Translations under genes and position numbers: made by a program
The notes under the pieces: generated by a model
Databases searched by the model: none
Seen by the model: the letters and a program-made list of their open reading frames with translations, nothing else
Told to the model about the DNA's origin: nothing
Origin: Actinomyces respiraculi
GTDB taxonomy: Bacteria; Actinomycetota; Actinomycetes; Actinomycetales; Actinomycetaceae
Assembly: GCF_014595995.2 (NCBI RefSeq)
Contig: NZ_CP063989.1
Location: 2,604,001 to 2,668,000, forward strand
DNA length: 64,000 bases
Reading direction: 5' to 3'
Shown here: piece after piece, positions 52,774-60,538 of the stretch
Numbering within the stretch: the first letter of the stretch is position 1
Layout: every line of letters begins with the position of its first letter

Positions 52774-53088
52774 CTCGACGGCGGAGCCGCACCAGCGCTC
52801 CGACCCCTCGGACCCCACAACACCGTCGCGCCCCACATGCCGACGCGACCCCTGACGCAAGCAGGCCGGAGACACTGTGGTCTCCGGCCTTTGTCGTGCC
52901 TGCGCCTGTCTGGTCTGACTCCTGACACTTTCGGGGCGCTGGCGGGGCCGAGGGAACTGTTGGTATCACGCGGCGGGCTTAGCGGCCGTGGGGCACCAGG
53001 CCCGGGGCACTAAGCCGACGAGGGGCGGGCCGGGAGCTGGGGGCGTGTCCACGTGCGCAACCGCCAGCCGCGTCCGCCCGGGCTCGGC
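52774..53088. other. 315-bp intergenic region holding the small-gene terminator
   Basis: Apart from the terminator at 52863-52890, nothing supportable is seen. Confidence 0.4.
52863..52890 (+). terminator. Rho-independent terminator of the small protein gene
   Basis: AGGCCGGAGAC-ACTGTG-GTCTCCGGCCT, an 11-bp perfect stem with a 6-nt loop, followed by TTGTCGTG. The clearest terminator in the window. Confidence 0.85.
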
Positions 53089-54090
53089 TCACAGGCTCTC
53101 GAGGATGCTCCTGCCCAGCGTGAGGTGGCGCCCGATCTGCTCGTCGGCGTCGTCGAGATAGAAGGCGTGGCCCTCGTACTCGCTGATGAAGACGCCCTGG
53201 AAGCCGCCGTCGGCCAGGATGGACAGCGCCCGCTCGTAGGGGATCGTGGGCTCATAGACCCGGCCGTTCTCGTCGCGCTCGAGGTGGTAGAACTTGCCGT
53301 GCACGTAGGTGACGTAGGGCACCATCGCGGCGAAGGAGTCGAGCTCGGCCGGCGCGAAGGACAGGTAGCCGAACCACTCGGAGATCGCGACCTTCTCGCC
53401 ATAGCCGCCGTTCATGGTGCTGGCGACGTGCGCCTGCATCTCCTCCTCGCTCATGCCGTTGTGGCGGTTGGCGATGATCCAGTCCAGGTTCTTGCGCTCG
53501 GCACCCAGGCCGATATAGCGGTTGACGGCGATCTCGGTGGGGCGCTCGATGAACATGCCGAAGTCCGGCACAAGGCCGAAGTTCTTCAGGCCCTTGTCGT
53601 CGATGACGCGCATGAACTCGGCGACCTCCGGGTCGGCGGGCGTGTGCGGGGCGTGGATCTCGAAGCCGATCTGGATGCCGTACTCCTCGCCGATGGCGTT
53701 GACCGCCTCAGCCAGGTCCGGACCGAAGCCGGTGGCGCGCAGGAACGTGGCGCCGAGTCGGCGGGCGGTCATGATGTCGAGGCGGATGTCGGACAGGATG
53801 TCCTCACGGCTCATGGCGTGGCCGGTCACGCGCCCGAGGTCCACGTAGCCGCCGTAGGAGAAGACCTCGACGCCGTGCTTGTGGGAAGCCTCGAGCACGG
53901 CCTGGATCTCGTCCTCGCGCGGGACGGGATACTGCTGGAAGGTCTGGGCGCCGACGAGCTCGACCTTGGTCACGCCCTGGGCGGCGACGTGGGCGAAGAC
54001 CGTGTCAATCGTCCAATCGTCGTTCTTGATGAACTGCTCGGTGTAGCTGTAGCAGGAGATGCCCTGCTCGATGCCGTTGATCGTTGCCAT
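53089..54090 (-). CDS. TIM-barrel sugar isomerase/epimerase-like protein; candidate C-glycoside deglycosidase large subunit (copy 2)
   Basis: 333 residues from ATG (MATINGIEQG) with GAGGAG upstream. Xylose isomerase-like TIM barrel. Metal ligands appear as E144/H146 in GFEIHAPHT, D176 in VPDFGMF, H264 in YVHGKFYH and E304 in SEYEGH. It is adjacent to a gene for the small DUF6379-type protein, the same pairing as CarC/CarB, DgpC/DgpB and DfgA/DfgB. Those complexes cleave the C-C bond of 3-oxo-C-glycosides with a divalent metal. Alone, the fold would only say isomerase/epimerase; the partner gene makes the deglycosidase reading better. Last gene of the five-gene cluster. Confidence 0.75.
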   Translation of the reverse strand: MATINGIEQGISCYSYTEQFIKNDDWTIDTVFAHVAAQGVTKVELVGAQTFQQYPVPREDEIQAVLEASHKHGVEVFSYGGYVDLGRVTGHAMSREDILSDIRLDIMTARRLGATFLRATGFGPDLAEAVNAIGEEYGIQIGFEIHAPHTPADPEVAEFMRVIDDKGLKNFGLVPDFGMFIERPTEIAVNRYIGLGAERKNLDWIIANRHNGMSEEEMQAHVASTMNGGYGEKVAISEWFGYLSFAPAELDSFAAMVPYVTYVHGKFYHLERDENGRVYEPTIPYERALSILADGGFQGVFISEYEGHAFYLDDADEQIGRHLTLGRSILESL

Positions 54091-54102
54091 GTGGGTCACT
54101 CC

Positions 54103-54516
54103 TCAGCTCTCGGAGACGGTCAGGGTGGCGCGCGCGGAGGCATCGAACATGCCGTAGACGCCAGGGGCGAACTGCATGTAGACGACGCGGGCCTCACACA
54201 CGACGTCGACGTCGTGCGGGCCGGCGGCCAGCGGGGCACCGAGGACGTGCAGGTGGATGGGGGTCTTGACCCCCCAGTACTCGGTGTGAGCAAGGGGGAC
54301 CTCATACAGGCGCAGGTACTTGCCGTTGATCTCGACAAGAAGGCGGTCGTCGTCGATGCGCTCGCCGTCGACGCTCAGCTCAAGGCGCTCGACGGCGGAG
54401 ATCGGGGTGCCGCGGTAGTAGTTGAGTCCGACCTCGAGGACGTAGCCGGTGGCCTCGTTCCTCAGACTGCGCAGCACGTGCGCGTCGAAGCCCAGCTTCA
54501 TGAACTTGGTGGGCAT
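54103..54516 (-). CDS. DUF6379-type small protein; candidate C-glycoside deglycosidase beta subunit (copy 2)
   Basis: 137 residues, all-beta in look (ATGYVLEVGLNYYRGTPISAVERLELSVDGE, then LRLYEVPLAHTEYWGVKTPI). It shares the pattern YYRG...ISxVExLELSVDGE...VYMQFAPG with the copy encoded next to it and with the small subunits of C-glycoside deglycosidases. It has no catalytic motif of its own; in known complexes it caps the TIM-barrel subunit. It is 12 bases upstream of the second TIM-barrel gene. Confidence 0.75.
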   Translation of the reverse strand: MPTKFMKLGFDAHVLRSLRNEATGYVLEVGLNYYRGTPISAVERLELSVDGERIDDDRLLVEINGKYLRLYEVPLAHTEYWGVKTPIHLHVLGAPLAAGPHDVDVVCEARVVYMQFAPGVYGMFDASARATLTVSES

Positions 54517-54558
54517 GGGGTGTCCCTTTCTGGATACGGTGGACGTGGCGCGGGTGCG

Positions 54559-54954
54559 TCAGGCGCGCACGGTGACGGTGCGCGTACAGCGGTTCTCGGA
54601 GATGAAGGGCAGGTAGGACACGCGCAGGCGCAGGTTGACGGCGATCTCGTGCTCGCCGTCGGCCAGGCCGCCCTCCTGCAGGACGGTGATGGTGGCGAAG
54701 GTGCGCAGCTCCCAGCGCACGTCGGAGACGTCGGCGAGCTCGGCGAAGGTGCGGGTGACGCCGTTGTAGGTCAGGCGCAGGTCCTCCTCGGCCACAGCCT
54801 CGCCATCGACACGCACCTCAGGGACCTCGACCATGGACAGGCCCAGGCCGCGGTAGTACGGCAGGTGGGTCTCGAAGGAGAAGCCCGTGACGGTGCCGTC
54901 GTCGGCGACGACGTTGCGCACGCTGCCCTCGCGGATGATCATCTCGTTGAACAT
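54559..54954 (-). CDS. DUF6379-type small protein; candidate C-glycoside deglycosidase beta subunit (copy 1)
   Basis: 131 residues. It has the same layout as its neighbour: GFSFETHLPYYRGLGLSMVEVPEVRVDGE, then LRLTYNGVTRTFAELAD and a final LRVSYLPFISENRC. The two copies are clearly diverged paralogues, with alignable YYRG and VDGE segments but low overall identity. It starts three bases after the first TIM-barrel gene, with AAGGAGGG lying across that stop. It is most likely the partner of that first TIM-barrel protein. Confidence 0.75.
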   Translation of the reverse strand: MFNEMIIREGSVRNVVADDGTVTGFSFETHLPYYRGLGLSMVEVPEVRVDGEAVAEEDLRLTYNGVTRTFAELADVSDVRWELRTFATITVLQEGGLADGEHEIAVNLRLRVSYLPFISENRCTRTVTVRA

Positions 54955-54957
54955 GCC

Positions 54958-55983
54958 TCAGCCCTCCTTGCCGGCGAGGTCCGCGAGCAGCGCGGCGAGC
55001 ATGCCCTGGTGCGCTGCGACCTGGGTGACGGAGTCGACCGTCTCGGCGTCCTCGATGTGGCGGTTGCCCTCGTACTCGCTGGAGAGATAGCCGTCGAAGC
55101 CGATCTCCTCCAGGAGGGGGACGATCTCGTGGTAGGGGATGGAGTACTCGTGCCAGTAGTCGAATCCCTCGACCGGGTACATCTCGTAGAACTTGGCGTG
55201 GATGTGCTTGATGAGCTCGGCGTGGGAGCGCAGGCAGTCGACCGGCTGAGCGATCATGTGGACGCCGTTGCGGGCGAGCCCGAGCGTAACGGGGTCGGCG
55301 CCGTCGGCCTCGAGGCGCTCGAAGAGGGCCTGGGTGTCGCCGTGGGTGTTGTAGGTCTCGACGATCTGCGCGGCGAGGTCGGGGTCGGCGCCGTCGCGCA
55401 GGGCGCGGTCGACGACGACGCGGGGCAGCCGGTGGACGAAGATGCCCATGTCGGGGACGCAGCCGACGACGTCGGAGCCCACGCGCTCGGCGACCTCGAG
55501 GTGACGCTTGATCCAGTCGTCGTCGAAGGAGTACGGGGAGTGGACCTCGACGCCCATCCACACGCCGTGCTCGCGCGCGTAGGGGGCGGCGGCCTCGACG
55601 ACCTCGGGCGGGGTGTTGACGATGACGCGGATGCCCTGGGCGCCCATCTTGGCGGTGTGGCGGATGTCCCGGTGGAGGGACTCGACCATCTCGTCGAGGT
55701 TGAGCAGGCGTCCCTTGTAGCGCTTGGTGTCGAGGAACATGTCGTGGACGGTCGGCGTCGTGCCGTAGGTGTCCATGAGCTCCTTCCAGCGGGCGTAGAA
55801 GGAGTCGGGCAGGTCGCTCTGGCCGGGGAAGGGGAAGCCGGGGATCATCTGCTCGCCGAGGGTCTCGATGCCGAGCGCGCCGGTGCGGGCGGCGGCGGCG
55901 ATCGCGTCCTTGAGGGTGAAGGAGCCGTGGGCGTACTCGTGCTGGTACGAGTACAGGCTCACGCCGCGCTTGATCCGGGTCAT
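54958..55983 (-). CDS. TIM-barrel sugar isomerase/epimerase-like protein; candidate C-glycoside deglycosidase large subunit (copy 1)
   Basis: 341 residues, ATG with AAGGAG upstream. The barrel motifs parallel copy 2: GVEVHSPY (E146, H148), CVPDMGIF (D178), HIHAKFYEM (H262) and SSEYEGN (E303). It starts MTRIKRGVSLYSYQHEYAHG, the same S-x-Y-S-Y lead as copy 2 (ISCYSYTEQF). Followed directly by a small-subunit gene. In characterised C-deglycosylases, the substrate first needs 3-oxidation of the sugar, a step the oxidoreductase encoded upstream or the GMC enzyme could supply (inference). O-glycoside beta-elimination on 3-keto sugars is an alternative. Confidence 0.75.
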   Translation of the reverse strand: MTRIKRGVSLYSYQHEYAHGSFTLKDAIAAAARTGALGIETLGEQMIPGFPFPGQSDLPDSFYARWKELMDTYGTTPTVHDMFLDTKRYKGRLLNLDEMVESLHRDIRHTAKMGAQGIRVIVNTPPEVVEAAAPYAREHGVWMGVEVHSPYSFDDDWIKRHLEVAERVGSDVVGCVPDMGIFVHRLPRVVVDRALRDGADPDLAAQIVETYNTHGDTQALFERLEADGADPVTLGLARNGVHMIAQPVDCLRSHAELIKHIHAKFYEMYPVEGFDYWHEYSIPYHEIVPLLEEIGFDGYLSSEYEGNRHIEDAETVDSVTQVAAHQGMLAALLADLAGKEG

Positions 55984-56138
55984 GGTTGCGCTCCTTACTG
56001 AGTGCTCCGGGGGCGGTGGGGTGTGTTGTGGTGCCGACGTCGGACACCACGTAAGTGAGTAGTGCAGTTGCTGCGGGGCCGACGTCGGGTACGGGTTCGG
56101 CCCCGGCCCTGCGGCGGGCCGGGGCCGAACCCGGAGGC

Positions 56139-57263
56139 TCAGTCGAAGTAGACCGGCTTGCCGCCCTGAGCGGCGGAGGTGTAGATGCCGTCGAGGATCT
56201 CGGTGACGACGACGGCCTGGTCGGCGGTGACGTAGGGCTCGGTGTCGTTCTCGATGGCGTCGAGCCACAGTCCGGCCTCGAGGCCACCCATGTAGGCGAA
56301 GCCGTTCTGGGCGCCGCCGACGCCGCCGGCGGAGAAGTAGGCGCCGCCCTCACCGAAGGTGGTGTTGACCTGCTTGCCTCCCTCGATGAGGTTGACGTCG
56401 ACGATGAGGTTGGCCGAGCCGTTCGGGTCCTGGATGGTCTCGGCACCGGCCTCGATGCCGTGGATGGTGATGCAGCCCTCGCGGGCGGCCTTGATGTTGA
56501 GGGCCCAGGAGGCCTCGACGAAGAGGGAGGCGCCGTTCGTGAAGGTGACGAAGCCGAAGGCCGAGTCCTCGACGTCGTAGGTGGCGGGGTCCCACTCGCC
56601 GCCGATGTTGCCAGCGGGCTTGTCGCCGAGCTTGTAGTTGACGACGCCGGTGACCGAGGCGACCTCGTAGTTGTCCATGAGCCACAGGGCGACGTCGATG
56701 GAGTGGCCGCCGAGGTCGATGAGGGGGCCGCCGCCCTGCTTGGACTTGTCGGTGAAGACGCCCCAGATCGGCACGCCGCGACGGCGGGCGGCGTGGGCCT
56801 TGGCAGCGTAGATCTCGCCGAACTTGCCCTCGTCGGCGAGCTTCTTGAGGAACTGGTACTCCTCGCGCTGGCGGTACTGGAAGCCGACGGTGAGCTTCTT
56901 GCCGACGCGCTTGGCGGTGTCGCGCATCGTGCGGGCGTCCTCGGCGGTGACGGCCATGGGCTTCTCGACCATGACGTGCTTGCCGGCCTCGAGGGCGGCG
57001 ACGGTGATCTCGCAGTGGTTGGCGTTCCAGGTGCAGACATGGACGACGTCGATGTTGGGGTCGCCCACGACGTCCGTGTAGTCGGTGGTGGTGTAGGCGG
57101 CGTCGTTGCCCCACTGGGCCTTGCCCGCCTCGGCACGCTCGATGTCGTAGTCGCAGAAGGCGACGACCTCGGCGCGGTCCTTGTGCTGGGCGAGGCCAAC
57201 CAGGTGCTTCTGGGTGCCGATGAACCCGAGGCCGATGATGCCGATGCGCAGCTTGTCAGACAT
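56139..57263 (-). CDS. Gfo/Idh/MocA-family NAD(P)-dependent oxidoreductase
   Basis: 374 residues, ATG with AGGAG upstream. N-terminal Rossmann fold IGIIGLGFIGTQKH, then the family catalytic Lys in HVMVEKPMAV and GGGPLIDLGGHSIDVALWL (His of the active site). The C-terminal half is the open-face beta sheet. Members oxidise or reduce sugars and inositols; several act on 3-keto-glucosides. First gene of the cluster with the two TIM-barrel/small-subunit pairs, after a gap of about 155 bases. It may oxidise the glycoside or reduce the released 3-keto sugar. Confidence 0.88.
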   Translation of the reverse strand: MSDKLRIGIIGLGFIGTQKHLVGLAQHKDRAEVVAFCDYDIERAEAGKAQWGNDAAYTTTDYTDVVGDPNIDVVHVCTWNANHCEITVAALEAGKHVMVEKPMAVTAEDARTMRDTAKRVGKKLTVGFQYRQREEYQFLKKLADEGKFGEIYAAKAHAARRRGVPIWGVFTDKSKQGGGPLIDLGGHSIDVALWLMDNYEVASVTGVVNYKLGDKPAGNIGGEWDPATYDVEDSAFGFVTFTNGASLFVEASWALNIKAAREGCITIHGIEAGAETIQDPNGSANLIVDVNLIEGGKQVNTTFGEGGAYFSAGGVGGAQNGFAYMGGLEAGLWLDAIENDTEPYVTADQAVVVTEILDGIYTSAAQGGKPVYFD

Positions 57264-57482
57264 GGGGTGAACTCCTGTGTTCGTCCTTAAGGCGACCTGC
57301 GTGGTCACCCTTGGCGGGGTATGTCCCCCGCCTCACAGGATTCATTTAATCGACGCGCGTGGGCCGATCCCAACGCCATGACCGCCCACTTACGCCCCAC
57401 CCGTGCATAAGAGGTCGTCGCGTCACCGCATCAGCGGCAGGCGGCGCCAGAGGGCCGACCCGCACGCCGGCTGCACCCGTGT

Positions 57483-57612
57483 GGACTACCTTCCCCCGCT
57501 CGGACCACCTTCCCTCGCTCGGACCACCTTCCCCCGCTCGGACCACCTCAGACGCGTTCACAGGTGGTCCGAACTGGCTGTTGGTGGTCCGAACTGGCCG
57601 TTGGCGGTCCGG
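57483..57612. repeat. Mirrored repeat array 4 (GGACCACC type, 4 forward + 3 inverted)
   Basis: GGAC(T/C)ACCTTCCC or close variants start at 57483, 57502, 57521 and 57540 (19-bp steps). Inverted GG(T/C)GGTCCG units follow at 57563, 57583 and 57603 (20-bp steps). The mirror layout is the same as in the GTTGATCTCGTTC arrays, with a different but related word. Confidence 0.85.
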
Positions 57613-57653
57613 ACGACGTGCGGGCCGCGGCATCGACACCGGCCCACGGCCCG

Positions 57654-57709
57654 GTGGGACCGCCAACGTGTCAGTGCCCCGGTGGGACCGCCAACGTGTC
57701 AGTGCCCCG
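57654..57709. repeat. 28-bp perfect tandem repeat, two copies
   Basis: GTGGGACCGCCAACGTGTCA begins two identical adjacent 28-bp units (57654-57681, 57682-57709). Confidence 0.9.
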
Positions 57710-57812
57710 GTGAATACTGTCCACGGGAACGATCACGGCAGGTGCCGGCGCGACCTGCGTCGCCACCCTGGCACTTGCTGGCCAAGAGCAGCAGGAGGCA
57801 GGAGGACCGGTC

Positions 57813-58229
57813 ATGTCAGCCGTCACCCGGGCGCTGGCCCTGCGGCGCCTGCGCGAGGAGTCCCCCGTGCTCGCACTCATGCGCTCCGACACCATGCCGG
57901 TCGCGGCCGCAGCCCTGGCCGAGGCTGGAGCCGCGGCCGAGGCCGGGGCCGGGGCCGGGGCCGGGGCCGAGGCCGGGGCCAGGGCCGGACGGAGGCTGGG
58001 GCTGAGGCCAGGGCCAGGGCCGGACGGAGGCCGGGGCTGAGGCCGGGGCCAGGGCCGGACGGAGGCTGGGGCTGAGGCTGAGGCCAGGGCCGGGGCCAGG
58101 GCCGGGGCCGGGACGGAGAACGCCGGCGGCGTCGTCACCCCGTTGCGCCTGGAGCAGGAGCGCATCGCCTGGGACTGGGCCGAGCCGCGCATCCGCCGGT
58201 CCGTTGAGGCCGCCCGCAGGGGCGGGTGA
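57813..58229 (+). pseudogene. Small hypothetical gene broken by a G+C-rich repeat tract
   Basis: ATG with two AGGAGG-type ribosome sites opens MSAVTRALALRRLREESPVL and continues ALMRSDTMPVAAAALAEA. It then enters a GAGGCCGGGGCC tract and stops at TGA 58038-58040. In the same frame after the tract comes VVTPLRLEQERIAWDWAEPR, then a basic end and TGA at 58227-58229. The tract contains three copies of a CCGGACGGAGGCTGGGGCTG-like unit, each one base short of a frame-keeping form. Expansion seems to have broken an originally continuous gene. The N-terminus faintly recalls DUF3375 (JetA) proteins, but that is too short to trust. Confidence 0.5.
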
Positions 58230-58345
58230 GCGCGGAGAAGCCAGAGCCTGCGCGGCGGCCTGAGCCTGCGAGACAGGTCATCCGGGCCGGCAGGCCGGCG
58301 AGGCGCCGGGGCGGGTCATCCGGAGCGCCGGAGACCGTCACCCCA
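58229..58345. repeat. Diverged duplicate block, copy 1
   Basis: GTGAGCGCGGAGAAGCCAGA and the following roughly 90 bases match 59246-59345 with scattered differences (CCTGCGCGGCGGCC, GGTCATCCG shared). Both would encode an Ala/Arg/Pro-rich peptide with PEPARRPEPAR, but neither looks like a real gene. Confidence 0.65.
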
Positions 58346-58413
58346 CAGGCGCAGACACGCTCAGCCGCTGGTAGCGCGCAGCGCCCATCTCCACGCGCGA
58401 TGAGGTGCAGCCT

Positions 58414-58434
58414 GTCACCGATGTCCCGAGGCAG
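58414..58434. repeat. CACCGATGTCCCGAG word (IS-associated type), copy 1
   Basis: GTCACCGATGTCCCGAGGCAG recurs as CTCCGATGTCCCGAGGTAGA and CACCGATGTCCTGAGACATC at 59055-59105. In actinobacteria such strings commonly border IS481-type elements; no transposase is present here. Confidence 0.45.
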
Positions 58435-58445
58435 TACTGCCGCCG

Positions 58446-58510
58446 AACTCCTCGGTTTGCTCGCGAAAGTACGGCACAACACCGTACTTTCGAGAGCGAA
58501 CCGAGGAGTT
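58446..58510. repeat. 29-bp-arm inverted repeat (27/29 paired) with 7-nt loop
   Basis: AACTCCTCGGTTTGCTCGCG plus GAAAGTACGG or so pairs with the reverse complement ending ACCGAGGAGTT; the loop is CACAACA. It could be a MITE-like element or a strong transcript stem. Confidence 0.85.
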
Positions 58511-58610
58511 GGAGGGTGGCAGCGCGCCGTGCGCCCGCCGAGGGGCCATGAGTGCGCGCGAGGATGGGTGCGTCTGGTCACGGCGCCCGGAGGACTCGAC
58601 GAGGACGGGC

Positions 58611-58783
58611 GTCGACCTCGTTCCTCGCCCGTCCATCTCGTTCTGCTCGCGTCGATCTCGTTCCGTACGCGTTGACCTCGTTCCGTGAACGAACGAGATC
58701 AACGTGCGAGGGACGAGATGACGAGCCGACGGACGAGAGGGAGGGCCGAGGGACGAGCCGGAGAGTCGACGAACGAGATGGAC
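58611..58783. repeat. Mirrored 20-bp-phased repeat array 3 (4 forward + 5 inverted)
   Basis: GT(C/T)(G/C)A(C/T)CTCGTTC units start at 58611, 58631, 58651 and 58671. Inverted G(A/G)ACGAGA-type units start at 58691, 58711, 58731, 58751 and 58771. Every step is 20 bp, including across the axis (CGTTCCGTGAACGAACG). Confidence 0.9.
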
Positions 58784-59054
58784 GGGCTCAGCGTGCGCCG
58801 TCCAGGCCCCGGGCCTGGTGACGACGACGTCGGGCCATGACCTGGGGTCTCGTCAGGAACTGACGCCCGTGTGTGCAGTGTGGCCACGGGCGGCGTGCAC
58901 GAGCGGCGGCCCGAGCCTGTCCGCACCTGCGGGACAACGAGCTGGTGGCAGCGCGGGGGATTCCAGGCCGGCGACCGCCACGGGCCCGATGGGCCGGAAG
59001 CCGGAGGAGACCACCCCCGCCACCCAGACGTGTCACCCCCGCACACACCCGACG

Positions 59055-59105
59055 TGTCTCCGATGTCCCGAGGTAGAACTGTCACCGATGTCCTGAGACA
59101 TCGCA
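59055..59105. repeat. CACCGATGTCCCGAG word (IS-associated type), copies 2-3
   Basis: Two further copies in tandem: TCTCCGATGTCCCGAGGTAG and TCACCGATGTCCTGAGACAT. Confidence 0.45.
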
Positions 59106-59110
59106 CCTGC

Positions 59111-59228
59111 GTTGCGGACAACGTATCTGCGTTGTGGACAACCTGGCCGCGTGTGGATCACCTCGTTACTCCAATACGGTGATCCACACTGCGCGAGGTG
59201 GTCCGGATAGCAGCGAGGTGATCCACAC
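59111..59228. repeat. Mirrored repeat array 5 (3 forward + 3 inverted)
   Basis: GTTGCGGACAAC, GTTGTGGACAAC and GTGTGGATCACC start at 59111, 59131 and 59151. Inverted GGTGATCC, GGTGGTCC and GGTGATCC start at 59178, 59197 and 59217. Same mirror layout and 19-20 bp steps as the other arrays. Confidence 0.8.
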
Positions 59229-59245
59229 TGCTCGAGATGGGGGTG

Positions 59246-59345
59246 GGTGAGCGCGGGGCGGCCAGAACCTGCGCGGCGGCCAGAACCTGCGCGGCGGGTC
59301 ATCCGAGGCGGCGGGCTGGCGAGCCGCCGACACCCGTCACCTCAC
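59246..59345. repeat. Diverged duplicate block, copy 2
   Basis: Counterpart of 58229-58345; begins GTGAGCGCGGGGCGGCCAGA. Lies just beyond the end of the Fic gene. Confidence 0.6.
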
Positions 59346-59381
59346 CGGCTGGCAGACGACTCCCCGCCGACATCCGTCGCT

Positions 59382-60371
59382 TCACCAGCCAGCAGACGAC
59401 TCCCCGCCGCGGTCGACGACCGTCCACCTGCCCGCCCTGGCGCTGCCCTCGCGCACCAGGGCGCCGCTGGCGCGCAGGGCGGCGATGACGCGCTCGGACG
59501 TCCTGCGCGAGCAGTCCAGGTGATCGGCCAGATCCGCCACCGTCGCCGCCGGGTGCGCGGCCAGGAACATCAACGCCCTCTCTGAACGGTCCTCTGCCAT
59601 AGTTCGTCCAGTGGTGGCGGCGTAGGGCAGCAGGGCGTCACGGATGACCGTCAGCATCAGCGCCACGAAGTCCTCGCCCGAGCCGGCCGCGTTCGAACGA
59701 GCAAGCGCCTCGTAGTAGCGCTGCTGCCGTTCCCGGATGACGGTCTCGATCGGCAGCCATGCCAGCGCAGGGCGCCAGCGGGCCAGAAGCAGCGTGTGCC
59801 ACAAGCGTCCGGTCCGCCCGTTGCCGTCGCTGAAGGGGTGGATGAACTCGAACTCGTAGTGGAAGAGGCAGGACACGAGCAGCGGGTGCATATCCGTACG
59901 AGCCATCCACCCGAACAGGTCCGCCATGACCTCGGGCACATAGGTGGCGGGGGTGCCCGCGTGGATGAGCCGGTCGCCGTCGAACACCCCCGCATTACCG
60001 TCGCGGAACCGTCCCGCGTCGACGATGATGCCGCCCATCATGACGCCGTGGACCCGAAGCAGGTCGGCGAGCGAGTACGGGTCGAGCTCCTCAACGAGCC
60101 CGTAGGCGCGGTTGGCGTTCTCGACCTCACGAATCTCCCGCGCGGGCCCGAGGACGCGCCTGCCGTCGATGATCGCGGTCACAGCGTCGTGCGAGAGCTG
60201 GTTTCCCTCGATCATGAGCGAGGAGCGGATCGTGCGGATGCGCAGTTCCCGGTGCAGCCGGGGGCTCGTGCTCAAGGGGGAGGCGGGGCCGAGCGACCCC
60301 ACGTACTCGGCGATCTCCATGCAGAGGTCGTCGATCACGGGGGTGCGGGCGAAAGGGGGCGTGTAGTCCAT
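59382..60371 (-). CDS. Fic-family protein (class II) with C-terminal winged helix
   Basis: 329 residues, ATG with AGGAG four bases upstream. The Fic core motif HPFSDGNGRTGR (residues 178-189) is complete, including the catalytic His. An inhibitory helix motif SLMIEG (S51, E55, G56) lies N-terminal, making it a self-inhibited class II Fic. Fic proteins usually transfer AMP from ATP to a protein hydroxyl. The C-terminal 80 residues (ATVADLADHLDCSRRTSERVIAALRASGAL) form a winged helix, so it may bind DNA or regulate its own gene. The 3' end of the gene carries a short CAGACGACTCCCCGCCG duplication. It is divergent from the AAA-ATPase/RloB pair. Confidence 0.9.
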   Translation of the reverse strand: MDYTPPFARTPVIDDLCMEIAEYVGSLGPASPLSTSPRLHRELRIRTIRSSLMIEGNQLSHDAVTAIIDGRRVLGPAREIREVENANRAYGLVEELDPYSLADLLRVHGVMMGGIIVDAGRFRDGNAGVFDGDRLIHAGTPATYVPEVMADLFGWMARTDMHPLLVSCLFHYEFEFIHPFSDGNGRTGRLWHTLLLARWRPALAWLPIETVIRERQQRYYEALARSNAAGSGEDFVALMLTVIRDALLPYAATTGRTMAEDRSERALMFLAAHPAATVADLADHLDCSRRTSERVIAALRASGALVREGSARAGRWTVVDRGGESSAGW

Positions 60372-60538
60372 CCGGCTCCTATCCGCTTCCGGATCCCTCC
60401 GACGTCAATGCGACGCCGATCACCGCCACATTTTACCGCCACTGGCGGTGATGTTCCGGAGGTACCCGACCCACGACAGGAGGAGCGCACTCAGGGAAAT
60501 TTCTTCCCATATCGGAGCGTTCGCGCTAGCATGCTGTC

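Larger units (their letters stand above)
57264..57812. other. 549-bp intergenic region with mirrored array 4 and a 28-bp tandem repeat
   Basis: The left end holds the promoter side of the oxidoreductase gene, including an A+T-rich ATTCATTTAATCGAC patch near 57340. The rest is the repeats listed separately. No gene is supported; open frames across it encode repeat-derived peptides. Confidence 0.5.

Noticed and set aside
53053-56001. Very long open frame antisense to the deglycosidase cluster (over 980 codons)
   Set aside because: It is the codon-periodicity shadow of five real genes. It has no ribosome site, no recognisable domain and a composition dominated by Val/Asp/Gly/Leu typical of antisense frames in high-G+C DNA.
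57813-58229. Wadjet JetA (DUF3375) gene
   Set aside because: Only about 35 N-terminal residues are faintly similar, and no JetB, JetC or JetD genes are nearby. The resemblance is too weak to name.
58226-58675. Forward open frame starting MSAEKPEPARRPEPAR
   Set aside because: The sequence is a diverged duplicate of 59246-59345, crosses a hairpin and array 3, and encodes only low-complexity peptide. No ribosome site.
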